In this document: positions 28,701 to 35,897 of the stretch, piece after piece
Layout: each line of letters begins with the position of its first letter
Numbering within the stretch: the first letter of the stretch is position 1
Origin: Microbacterium sp.
Lineage (GTDB): Bacteria > Actinomycetota > Actinomycetes > Actinomycetales > Microbacteriaceae
Assembly (NCBI GenBank): GCA_019510305.1
Contig: JAEKKN010000024.1
Coordinates: 62,001-126,000 of the forward strand
Reading direction: 5' to 3'
DNA: 64,000 nucleotides
The notes under the pieces: generated by a model
What the model was told of the DNA's origin: nothing
The model's input: the letters and a program-made list of their open reading frames with translations, nothing else
The model's database searches: none
Program-made: the position numbers and the translations under genes

Positions 28701-29752
28701 GCGCTCCGACCCACACCAAGGAGCTGCTCTCGGCTTCGCCGATCGGCGGCGGGCAGTGGCAGATCGTCTACGGCGTCGACGTGAGCAACACCTCCGCGCA
28801 CGCGACCACGTACACGTTGTCGGATGAGCTGCACTTCTCTCCGCAGGTGTCGGCCGCATCCGCTGAGGTGACCACCTCTCCTGACGGTGTGGTGCTGGCT
28901 GACCCGGAATGGAACGGAACGGATCGGCTCACGATCTCGGCCGGCACGCCGCTGCTCGGAACCGACGACGAGGGCTACGCCGCGCATCACTACGAGGTGA
29001 CCGTCATCGCCGATGTGCCGTTGCACTTCGAGGGCGCCGGCGCTGACGTGGATCCCACCGCGTGTCCTGCGGACGGATCTGACGCGGACCAGGGGTTCAA
29101 CAACTCCTCGACCATGACGGATGCGACAGGCGACGCCGAACAGGATCAGGCTTGTGCGCCGATCCCCTCGATCAGCATCGAGAAGTCGATCGTGGGCGAG
29201 CCGGTGAAGGGCCTGCACGGAGAATGGTCGATCGTCTACGAGATCGTCGTCGCCAACGACGGCTCGGCCGCGACCGACTACACCCTGACGGATCGTCTGC
29301 GGTTCGGGACCGGTATCACAGTGAAAAGTGCGAACATCGCACAGACGCCCGACGGTGTCGTATCGAGCCCGACCTGGACCGGGCGCGGAGCGGCGGGCTC
29401 CGCCGAGAACGTAGTGGCGAAGGATGAGCTCGGCCCTGGCGCGGCGCACACCTACCGCGTGCAGGTGACGGCCGTGCTCGACACGAGGACGGCGGATCGC
29501 ACCGCGCTCATCTGCCCGGCGCCCGGCGCGGGTGACGTGGGTGGCTTCGCCAACACCGCGGGCGTGGAGAGCAACGGTCTCGCTGCCACGGACGACGCCT
29601 GCGCGGTGCCCGAGTGGCCGGCGGGGGTGACGTCTCCGCTGGCGTCGACCGGCAGCGAGCTCAGTGTCGGCGTGCTGTCTGCGGCGGGAGTCCTTCTCCT
29701 GACTGGCGCGGTGCTGCTCTTCCTCCGACGCCGGCGAGTGATCGCGGAGTAG
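25748..29752 (+). CDS. Large LAxTG-anchored surface protein with DUF11-like repeats
   Basis: 1334 residues. ATG 25748 has GGGAGGGA nine bases upstream. Sec signal peptide residues 1-37 (Arg-rich n-region, 'AVLLAASAVLTATPASA' ending in ASA|A). A 500-residue non-repetitive N-terminal part with several cysteines follows; then DUF11/isopeptide-like beta domains, for example 'ITKSADRTVVTPGVPATFTLTYAATG', 'VRYRIEVENTGQGTLTNVVVAD' and 'WSIVYEIVVANDGSAATDYTLTDRL'. The C-terminus is a sorting signal: LASTG, a hydrophobic helix and RRRR. LAxTG is the motif used by class E sortases of Actinobacteria. It is probably covalently bound to the cell wall as an adhesin or stalk. No sortase gene is in the window. 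Confidence 0.85.
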   Translation: MRESQGRRRRFRALTSAATAVLLAASAVLTATPASAATVYEIEADWSDGTPAQVTTGDVVNAEWRINVNDDAAAPSNDPVDDVDFTVTTTSGRFTALPDACLTTGVDPASSISPDGSTLVCNVGTKNQGTAVVVVTPIEADGPTGSEITASGTIEGKTATLSPIDIVNEFAMDMRWASGAAYIEQGTGYYQTSFEWTLSSGRNSDEGPQTAVYDLTIASPQGGTVSVAPEACTPFDMGVAATGHPWSGGGHPADQTAGFVGGCTFEHVGGDRFRLTLSGIDYSPASIPTRDSAGGFLPVDQIALASGSVYVRIQTTAAGSVTVQQDPVTYTSTTGLTAQDDVANNSETKTWTPLGTYSSGWGRGYTGSGGTTWDDTYLVSAGTVVGQYLDTGWQRWPDRADDRLVGMCAALDTRNVTFEDFVWGAPAGGVDGVPFEYYTGPSALLDPASPGYDPNAFDCTSSNGWTTTEPANPSDIKAVRVVMTQGTAEAHVDDPSITPVLFVRIRPELPVGTEVWTFFSGIHDAPVPNTWTGPNYAGCITNTPGWRYPCTTGFRDVLRVAAASPAITKSADRTVVTPGVPATFTLTYAATGAGQVPPTVNGFQIADTLPAGVTYVPGTASPEPQVSTNGSGQQVLSWTLDAVATNAWHPLSYQAVADDSVTAGSVLTNTAVASFGGQARTAAAQVTVTTNGYTEIGKTPDSPFIPNLNGDGVGAGAWTVTLRSFDSLPQDFTDTIDILPFVGDGRGTGFEGDYALAGVDAAPGSTVYYTTEDPATLSDDPNASANGTAGSPSALWSTAFTEDATAIRVVGPRLAPGAIQQFTVGIETDGVRGGDVLVNRAQAVAEHTRLVMRTSAPITVANYYSAALKKYVMDADGVWRDANDVTDYPVFDIGDTVRYRIEVENTGQGTLTNVVVADDKQPELGGFTVDELGPGETEHHDFEIVVGEANGDTVVNTACASADLPADSGVAPTINCDPAGFEIDGAPTHTKELLSASPIGGGQWQIVYGVDVSNTSAHATTYTLSDELHFSPQVSAASAEVTTSPDGVVLADPEWNGTDRLTISAGTPLLGTDDEGYAAHHYEVTVIADVPLHFEGAGADVDPTACPADGSDADQGFNNSSTMTDATGDAEQDQACAPIPSISIEKSIVGEPVKGLHGEWSIVYEIVVANDGSAATDYTLTDRLRFGTGITVKSANIAQTPDGVVSSPTWTGRGAAGSAENVVAKDELGPGAAHTYRVQVTAVLDTRTADRTALICPAPGAGDVGGFANTAGVESNGLAATDDACAVPEWPAGVTSPLASTGSELSVGVLSAAGVLLLTGAVLLFLRRRRVIAE

Positions 29753-29757
29753 CGGCT

Positions 29758-29792
29758 GAGGGAGCCGTCGTCGCCGCGACGACGGCTCCCTC
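29758..29792 (+). terminator. Terminator of surface protein 1
   Basis: Perfect 16-bp stem (GAGGGAGCCGTCGTCG at 29758-29773, complement 29777-29792) with a 3-nt loop, five bases after the stop codon. Confidence 0.85.
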
Positions 29793-29900
29793 CTCGGCGG
29801 GCGCACGCCCTCTGTTCGGGTGAGAACTATGATCAGGGGAGCGGTCCCGCTGGGGGGAGGCCGATGCTCCTGTTGACGTAGACATCTCACCGAAGGCATC

Positions 29901-31571
29901 ATGACGATCGGCTCGCCCTCCGACCACGGTGCGCGCGCGCCGATTCCGGCCGCGCTGATCGCTTCTCTGCCCGACACCGTTCCGGACGATGTGCTCTCCG
30001 CTCTCCGCCTCGGAGATCCCGGGGCGGCTCTGCGAGCGGCCCTCGACGGGCACGACCTCTCTTCGGCGACCGACGTCCTGCGCATCGCCTGGTTCGATCT
30101 GCTGCGCGACGACCATCTGCACGAGAGCAGGACGGCGCTGGAGAAGCTTCCGGCCGCAGCTCTCACCTCGCATCCCCTTCTCGCCATGGCTCTCGGGATA
30201 CTGCTCAACGCCGACGGACTGCGCCGCACGAAAGCCGCCTACTACTTCGGGCTCGCCTCGCTCGGGATACGGTCGTGGACCGAGCGAACACCGGCTTCGG
30301 AGCGGGCCCTGGTGCTGTCGAGCGAGAGCGCCGCGCTGCGGTTGATGGGCAAGTCTGCGCTGTCCGTGCGGTCGGCAAGAGCAGGAGTGGCTGCGCTGGA
30401 GGAGATCCGCGATGACCGCGCCGCTCTCATCGGATACCTGCCGCGCCTCTACTCCCAGCTCGGCACCTCTCTGTACTACGGAGGTGCGGAAACCACCGCC
30501 CTGCAGGTGTTCGCCCGTGGTTATGCCGAGTTCGGCGAGGCGGATGTCTCGAGCTTCAGCAGCCTGTCGATGATGGCCGGCATCCATGCGCTGCGTGGGA
30601 ACATGACCGAGGCGGCGTCGTTCGTCGCCATCGCGCGGGGCGAACCGTGGACCGACGAGCAGCGGGCGATGTACACCGGAACCTTCTACCGGCTGGCCGA
30701 GGCGCTCCTCGCGCTCGAGCGGTTCGACACCCGCATGGCGGCGCAGCATCTCGCCGCCATGCGGCACGACCGGCGATCGATCGAGCACTGGGTGGCGATC
30801 GGACGGGTCGAAGCGATGACGGGGCTGTTCGCCGGCGACCCGGCGGGGGCCCTCGCCCGGCTGGAGGAGCTCGTCGTGCTTCGAGGTTCCGAGGGGCAGG
30901 CGGCCGCCAACCGGAGCCGGCTGGTGACCATCCGCAGCGTGCTCCATCTCGCGCTCGGGAATCACGAGGCGGCCGCGACGGTGCTGCGACGGGACGCAGG
31001 TCGCACTCCGCAGGATCACGTCGACCGAGCCAGAGTCGCTCTGGCTACAGGCGCGACCAGCGATGCGCTGCGCCATCTCCGAGCCATAGCGGGGCGCACG
31101 CAGAGCACGAGGACCCTGGCGCAGGCGCTCACGCTCGAATCCGCGATAGCGCTGCGGGCCGGCTCCGGCCGGCGAACAGATGTGCTGCTGCGTCAGCTGA
31201 TCTCGACGATCCGGCAGTCGCAGCAGCGCACCGCCCTGCGCCTCGTGCCCCCGGAGGATTCGGCGCTGCTGTCCGAGGCCTTGACCAGGATGGGCGCCGC
31301 CGATCTCGCCGAGATCGGCGAGATCGGCTCGCTCCTCGCCGAGCCGGATCGTCCTCGCCTCACGTCGCGGGAGCGGGCCGTGCTCGAGGTACTGGTGCGA
31401 TCGGGCTCACGGAGCGCGATCGCCGCCGAGCTCTTCGTGTCGCCGAACACCGTCAAGACCCACCTGAAGAGCCTGTATCGCAAGCTCGGTGCCCGCACTC
31501 GAGAGGAAGCGCTCACGATCGCGATGCATCGCCGGCTCATCTCGCCGACGAGCCTGGACACGCTGTCGTGA
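29901..31571 (+). CDS. LuxR-type regulator with long helical N-terminus, 1
   Basis: 556 residues. The C-terminal 65 residues are a LuxR/FixJ helix-turn-helix: 'LTSRERAVLEVLVRSGSRSAIAAELFVSPNTVKTHLKSLYRKLGARTREEAL'. The preceding 480 residues are Ala/Leu-rich helices in TPR-like pairs, as in LuxR members of the MalT/LAL type, but I see no Walker A motif, so it lacks the usual ATPase domain. It follows surface protein 1 (after a terminator) and overlaps the next membrane protein gene by GTGA. It likely responds to a ligand or partner through its helical repeats and may control the adjacent surface-protein gene. Confidence 0.8.
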   Translation: MTIGSPSDHGARAPIPAALIASLPDTVPDDVLSALRLGDPGAALRAALDGHDLSSATDVLRIAWFDLLRDDHLHESRTALEKLPAAALTSHPLLAMALGILLNADGLRRTKAAYYFGLASLGIRSWTERTPASERALVLSSESAALRLMGKSALSVRSARAGVAALEEIRDDRAALIGYLPRLYSQLGTSLYYGGAETTALQVFARGYAEFGEADVSSFSSLSMMAGIHALRGNMTEAASFVAIARGEPWTDEQRAMYTGTFYRLAEALLALERFDTRMAAQHLAAMRHDRRSIEHWVAIGRVEAMTGLFAGDPAGALARLEELVVLRGSEGQAAANRSRLVTIRSVLHLALGNHEAAATVLRRDAGRTPQDHVDRARVALATGATSDALRHLRAIAGRTQSTRTLAQALTLESAIALRAGSGRRTDVLLRQLISTIRQSQQRTALRLVPPEDSALLSEALTRMGAADLAEIGEIGSLLAEPDRPRLTSRERAVLEVLVRSGSRSAIAAELFVSPNTVKTHLKSLYRKLGARTREEALTIAMHRRLISPTSLDTLS

Positions 31572-32116
31572 CCCGTCAGACCTCCGGCGACGGGTCGAGG
31601 TGGACCACGAGGATGCTGTTGATCTGCGCTGCGCTCGCCGCGGTACAGGCCGTCGCGTCGCTGGGCGTATCACCGGTGACTCCGGCGATCGCCACGGCCG
31701 CTCCCCCGTTGTACGCCCTGGTCGCTGCCGTTCACAGCGTCATGCCGTTCCTCGCGCGGATACTCACGAGAGCGCCCTGGTCAGCCACCCTGACGGCGGG
31801 GGTGGCCGGGGCGCTGGTCTGGCCGTTCAGCCCCATCGGGCCGCTGTTCATCGTCGCCCTCGTGACGGGCGCCGCGGCTTTCGACGTCGCCCTGCTCGGC
31901 TCGCGGTCTGCCGCATGGCGGCGGCTGATCCCCGCCGCCGCTTTCGCCGGAGTGTCGCTGTTCGTCGTGTCGCTGCCCGTGTTCAGCCCCGATCATCTGA
32001 CGCCGGTCGTGCTGACGGCCACTCTTCTGGGACGCCTGGGCGGCGAGTTGATCGCGCTCGCGCTCGCCGGCGGTCTCGCTTCAGGACTGTTGCGGTCGGG
32101 AGTGCGGGTCAGATGA
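31568..32116 (+). CDS. Small multi-pass membrane protein
   Basis: 182 residues, GTG start overlapping the LuxR stop. Five or six hydrophobic segments, for instance 'LLICAALAAVQAVASLGV', 'PPLYALVAAVHSVMPFLA', 'ATLTAGVAGALVWPFSPIGPLFIVALVTGAAAFDVALLG', and a C-terminal helix. The length, the 'LYALVAAVHSVMPFLARIL' segment and the Ala/Gly-rich membrane core recall S-components of ECF vitamin transporters, but no ECF T or ATPase gene adjoins, so that is a weak guess. Translational coupling to the LuxR gene suggests a membrane partner or sensor for it. Confidence 0.55.
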   Translation: MTRQTSGDGSRWTTRMLLICAALAAVQAVASLGVSPVTPAIATAAPPLYALVAAVHSVMPFLARILTRAPWSATLTAGVAGALVWPFSPIGPLFIVALVTGAAAFDVALLGSRSAAWRRLIPAAAFAGVSLFVVSLPVFSPDHLTPVVLTATLLGRLGGELIALALAGGLASGLLRSGVRVR

Positions 32117-32126
32117 GGCGAACGGC

Positions 32127-32927
32127 TCAGATGTCGTCGCGACGGGCCTCGATGGCCGAGCCGGCGGTGCCATCGGAGTAGGACACGCGGATCATGGGGT
32201 TGAACAGGTTGAGGCCGAGCAGCGCCCCACCCACCCCGATGGATCCGTTGCCGTCGCTGTCGAACGTGATCGTCCCCGCTTCGAGCGTGCCGTACTTCAC
32301 GAGCGCCTTCGATCCGGGATTGCCGGTGACGCTCAGCGTGTAGCTGGTGATGAGCCCGAGCGGGCTCTTCTCCTTCTGGACCCCCGCGAACGTGAGCGAC
32401 TTCGGGGTGACAGGGGGCGGAGTCGTCGGGGTGGTGGGCACTGTCGGCGCTGTAGGCGTCGTGGGCGTCCCGGGGTCTGTCGGTGTCGTCGTCCCGGGTG
32501 TCGTCGTACCCGGATCGTCCGAGTGCGGGGTCGTCGGCGACTCGGAATCGGGTGTGGGCTTCGTCTCGTCGGTCTTCGCCTCGTCGGTCGACGGCTCGTC
32601 CGTGGCGGGCGATGTCGGTGCGCCCGTGCGATCGACCACTCCGTACTCCCCGGCCGGAACCTTGTCGTCGGTGCGGTCGGCATATGTCGTCACCGGGCCG
32701 TTCGCGAGCGCCGTCACGTCGCCGCCACCCGGGCTGAACAGACCGAAGGCGATGAGTCCCATGCCGACGACGACGGAGCCGATCGCGAGGATCTTCCGCG
32801 GTCGCGACCAGCCGTTCACACGCGAGTGCGCGCGAGCGACGGCTCCGGCGGCGGGCAGGGGCGCTGTCGCTTCCGCGCTGTGGCGGACCTTGCGCGCGCC
32901 CGTGCTTTCAGGCGCGTCCGAGTCCAC
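32127..32927 (-). CDS. Single-pass protein with Thr/Pro-rich stalk and beta domain
   Basis: 266 residues. GTG 32925-32927 is chosen as start because AGGAGG stands 8 bases before it; the upstream ATG (32954) has none. Cytoplasmic N-terminus of 45 residues, one helix 'ILAIGSVVVGMGLIAFGLFS', then an outside part: a Thr/Pro/Ser/Asp-rich stalk (about residues 105-175, many TTP, TPT and PTTP units) and a C-terminal 90-residue beta domain ('KSLTFAGVQKEKSPLGLITSYTLSVTGNPGSKALVKYGTLEAG'). The stalk looks like a wall-spanning linker that may be O-mannosylated. Convergent with 31568 and placed between the two surface-protein loci. Not a known family to me. Confidence 0.65.
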   Translation of the reverse strand: MDSDAPESTGARKVRHSAEATAPLPAAGAVARAHSRVNGWSRPRKILAIGSVVVGMGLIAFGLFSPGGGDVTALANGPVTTYADRTDDKVPAGEYGVVDRTGAPTSPATDEPSTDEAKTDETKPTPDSESPTTPHSDDPGTTTPGTTTPTDPGTPTTPTAPTVPTTPTTPPPVTPKSLTFAGVQKEKSPLGLITSYTLSVTGNPGSKALVKYGTLEAGTITFDSDGNGSIGVGGALLGLNLFNPMIRVSYSDGTAGSAIEARRDDI

Positions 32928-33225
32928 AACGGGCCCCTCCTGCCCTTGGAACATCCGTACCGCCGATCCCTTCGTCCGAAGCCGCCGGCTCCGTTCGACC
33001 GGCCACTCCCTGCCGATCGCATGCGTGACGTAAATATACCGGGATTCGGATGCCGCCGAAGAGAACGCTCGGGGCAGCCGGGCCGATCGCCGGTCGCGAT
33101 CCGGCGCTCTCGTGCACCGGGGAGCCGGAGTGCTGCCAGGAAATCTTGAACTTCACGACGTAGTATCGAGCCGCGCTGCGAGGGGCCCGTGGGCGCGAAT
33201 TGAACACAGAAAGCTGTACAGCACC
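32928..33225. other. Divergent intergenic region
   Basis: 298 bases between the stalk-protein gene and the GntR gene. No credible gene. An AT-rich spot GTAAATATACC lies at about 33029-33041 and a TAGTAT box at 33161-33166 could be a -10 element for the GntR gene. The palindrome GCTGTACAGC at 33213-33222, just before the GntR ATG, may be an autoregulatory site. Confidence 0.4.
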
Positions 33226-33900
33226 ATGACTGATGCACAGGTGTCGCTCGATGAGCGACTCGGCCCCGTGAGCGTCGAGGGATCGGCGCTCGCCGATCAG
33301 ATCTTCGACATCGTCGGCAACGCCATCGTCGAGGGCACGCTCGAGCCCGGCGAGAAGGTCAACGACAAGGAACTCGCGGCGGCTCTGGGCATCTCCCGCA
33401 CTCCGGTGCGCGAGGCTCTGCAGCGCCTCACCTGGGTCGGACTGGTCGAAGTCGCACCCAGCCGCTACACCCGCGTCACCGAGATCACCGACGAGATGGT
33501 GAGCAGCACGCTCGAGTACATGGGCATGCAGGCCAGCATCGCGCTGCAGCTCGCGATGCGCCGCATGGATGCCGACGAGTTGACCGAGGCGGTCGGGATC
33601 CTCGACCGCGTCGTGGCTGCGACCGAAGCCGGTGAGGCCGAAGCGATGATGAACGAGTCTCTCGCGCTCCTCGAGTACCTGGTGGGCAAGAGCGCCAACC
33701 CGGTCTTCGCGGCGATGATGGCCGAGACCAGCCTTCTCGTCGCTCGCAACCTCCGCCACCTGCGCCCGGAAGAGGGCTCGGCGGCCGACCGCATCGAGTG
33801 CTTCCGCGAGATGCGCGCCGCGATGCTCGCCGGCGACGCCGACTCCGCAGAGAAGTGGTTCCGCAAGCAGCACGGGATCGGCGTCGACACCTCCCTCTGA
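33226..33900 (+). CDS. GntR-family transcriptional regulator (FCD type)
   Basis: 224 residues from ATG 33226. Winged helix at residues 18-75 ('ADQIFDIVGNAIVEGTLEPGEKVNDKELAAALGISRTPVREALQRLTWVGLVEVAPSRYTRV'), exactly the FadR/VanR subgroup pattern with 'SRTPVREALQRL' as the recognition helix. A helical effector domain follows, shorter and with fewer of the His/Asp metal ligands than a typical FCD. Effectors of this family are usually organic acids or sugars acids. Neighbours do not tell the target. The ATG directly follows the perfect dyad GCTGTACAGC. Confidence 0.85.
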   Translation: MTDAQVSLDERLGPVSVEGSALADQIFDIVGNAIVEGTLEPGEKVNDKELAAALGISRTPVREALQRLTWVGLVEVAPSRYTRVTEITDEMVSSTLEYMGMQASIALQLAMRRMDADELTEAVGILDRVVAATEAGEAEAMMNESLALLEYLVGKSANPVFAAMMAETSLLVARNLRHLRPEEGSAADRIECFREMRAAMLAGDADSAEKWFRKQHGIGVDTSL

Positions 33901-33936
33901 CGCGGTTCACCCTCCCGCGCGCGCCTCTCCACCAGC

Positions 33937-33981
33937 TCACACGGCCAGTGTGAATGGAGACGATCCCGACCGAGTGGTCGG
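33937..33981. promoter_or_regulatory. Two dyads before the second LuxR gene
   Basis: TCACAC-N5-GTGTGA at 33937-33953 and CCGACC-N4-GGTCGG at 33966-33981. They are located 75-120 bases upstream of the GTG start of the LuxR gene at 34057 and could be regulator sites. No regulator is identified. Confidence 0.35.
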
Positions 33982-34056
33982 TATGGATATCGTTGAGGCG
34001 GTGGCTGCTCCGTAACACCGAGTGGGCCGGAAGGTTCTGTTTGGGAGGGCAGAATT

Positions 34057-35601
34057 GTGAGTGAACCGATCGATGTCGGCGTGGTCGAATCGCTTTCGAA
34101 AGCGCAACGGGCGGGCGATTGGGATCGCGTCCTCGTGATACTGCGCGACGAATGGAGCGCGCTGTCCCAGGATGCGCCGCAGGTCCTGATCGATGTCATC
34201 GCCGCCCTGCCGCAAGAGGTGATGGCCGAGAACAGTCGGCTTCGTCTGGCCATTCAGTACCTGCGCCGTTCGCTCGATCGCCAGCCCCAGGGGCGCGCCT
34301 ACGACGACATCATCAGCGACGACCCGGAAGCGGCACCACTCGACCGCCTTGCCTCGCTGACTGGACGCATCGCCGCGGCGCGGGGAGCGGGCCGACATCG
34401 TGATGCCGTCAGGGCGACGGAGGTCGCCGTCTCGACTCTGCGCAGCATGCCCGTCGAGGTGATTCCGACGTTCGCGAACGCACTGCCGGAGTTCCACTAT
34501 CACTGGGGAGTCACCTTCCTTCTGGTGAGTCGCTTCGACGACGCTCTCGAGCAGTTCACGCACAGCCACGATTGGGCCGTGTCCGCTGGCAACCGGATGG
34601 TCGACGCCCGCGCGGTCGGCGCTGCATCTCTCATCCACGCGCTTCACGGGCGGGGCCGACAGGCATCCGAATGGCTCGCGAAGCTCCCGCCCATCCCCGA
34701 CGACGCCTGGTGGGCGAGCGACGCTGCCACCCCAGCGCGCCTGGCCGACGCGATCCTGCACACCGAGCGATTGGAGCCTGACGCTGCGCGCGTGGTCTTG
34801 TCGCGCATCGACATCCGCTTGTCGTTGGACTACTGGGGTCCGTACTTCGCGCTTCGCGCCTTTCTCACCCCCGACGACCCGGGTGACGCCCAGGCACTGC
34901 TCTCGGAGTTCGACGCATTCGTGGGTGGACTCGCGCCGGAATACGCGAACGTCCCGCTGAACGCGGAGTACACCTCCATCGTTCGGTATCTGCTGCTGCA
35001 GATCCTTCACCAGTCGGACCGCGCGACGAGGGCGCTCGGCGATGCGCGGGTGGATGCCGAGTCGAGCGTGGTGCGACAGACGGGCGCCACGCTGCACGCT
35101 CTTCGTCTGTTGAAGCTCGGGCGCGGCACCGACGCTCGCGCGGTGATCACGCCTCTGCTGCACACCTCCAGCGCACACCCGCGTGTGCTCATTCCTGCTC
35201 TGCTCATCGCCGCCGAAACCGACACTGTCAATCACCGCGATGCGCTTCTGCGTCGTGCGGCGGCGCTGGCGGCGTGGAATCACTGTCATGCCCCCCTGAC
35301 GCTCGGCTCGGCGGACGTGCGGGGGCGCCTGGCCGAGTTGGTGCGGGAGCGCGGAGAGGGCAAGATCGCCGACCGCTTGCTCGCGGTCGTCGAAAGCTCT
35401 GCCGTCGCGGGTACCGACGCACTCACCAGACGCGAGAACGCGGTCGTGCGCGCCGCACTGGCAGGGCGCTCGAACATCGAGATAGCCGAGGACCACCACG
35501 TCAGTGTCAACACCGTGAAGACGCACCTGCGCACCGCCTACCGCAAACTCGGCGTCTCGAATCGGGCACAGTTGCAGCAGTTGTTCGAGCTCGGCCGCTG
35601 A
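34057..35601 (+). CDS. LuxR-type regulator with long helical N-terminus, 2
   Basis: 514 residues, GTG start 34057 with GGGAGGG seven bases before it. Same build as the regulator at 29901: a 440-residue Ala/Leu-rich helical (TPR-like) part and a C-terminal LuxR HTH 'LTRRENAVVRAALAGRSNIEIAEDHHVSVNTVKTHLRTAYRKLGVSNRAQLQQL'. No Walker A. The two share the NTVKTHL helix and overall plan but diverge otherwise, so they are probably old paralogues. It lies just before surface protein 2; the 296-base gap has direct repeats that may be its operator. Confidence 0.82.
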   Translation: MSEPIDVGVVESLSKAQRAGDWDRVLVILRDEWSALSQDAPQVLIDVIAALPQEVMAENSRLRLAIQYLRRSLDRQPQGRAYDDIISDDPEAAPLDRLASLTGRIAAARGAGRHRDAVRATEVAVSTLRSMPVEVIPTFANALPEFHYHWGVTFLLVSRFDDALEQFTHSHDWAVSAGNRMVDARAVGAASLIHALHGRGRQASEWLAKLPPIPDDAWWASDAATPARLADAILHTERLEPDAARVVLSRIDIRLSLDYWGPYFALRAFLTPDDPGDAQALLSEFDAFVGGLAPEYANVPLNAEYTSIVRYLLLQILHQSDRATRALGDARVDAESSVVRQTGATLHALRLLKLGRGTDARAVITPLLHTSSAHPRVLIPALLIAAETDTVNHRDALLRRAAALAAWNHCHAPLTLGSADVRGRLAELVRERGEGKIADRLLAVVESSAVAGTDALTRRENAVVRAALAGRSNIEIAEDHHVSVNTVKTHLRTAYRKLGVSNRAQLQQLFELGR

Positions 35602-35668
35602 GCGGCTCCGACGAGTTCGTGCCATTGCGCTCTCTGCGCGCCGCGAGGAGATCGGGCGGTCAGGCGAC

Positions 35669-35773
35669 GGGGTGATTTTTCTCGCGGAGGGGTGATTTTC
35701 CTTTCTGTGGGTGAGCTGAGTTCTCGGGTCGCTGAAAGACTCCCCCTGGAGTCAGGACCGAACGGTCCGTTCA
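35669..35773. promoter_or_regulatory. Control region of surface protein 2
   Basis: GGGGTGATTTT occurs twice, at 35669-35679 and 35689-35699, exactly 20 bp apart. Further along are two perfect dyads: GACTCC-N4-GGAGTC (35738-35753) and GAACG-GTC-CGTTC (35760-35772). The direct repeats resemble the GGGGTGA tandem before surface protein 1. No -35/-10 pair stands out clearly. The remaining bases of the gap 35602-35897 show no gene. Confidence 0.45.
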
Positions 35774-35897
35774 GGCTCTGATCCGGGCGATGATTCCGGT
35801 CCTGCGCGTCCGCGCTTGTCATGGTGCGAGGGGCGCTCCGGACGTCGTCGCCGCCGGCACACAGGGTCTGCTTTTCCGAGCAGACGGGGAGGAACAC

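Noticed and set aside
28124..30229. Open frame of 701 residues on the minus strand
   Set aside because: Shadow frame across surface protein 1 and the LuxR gene and through the terminator; no domain.
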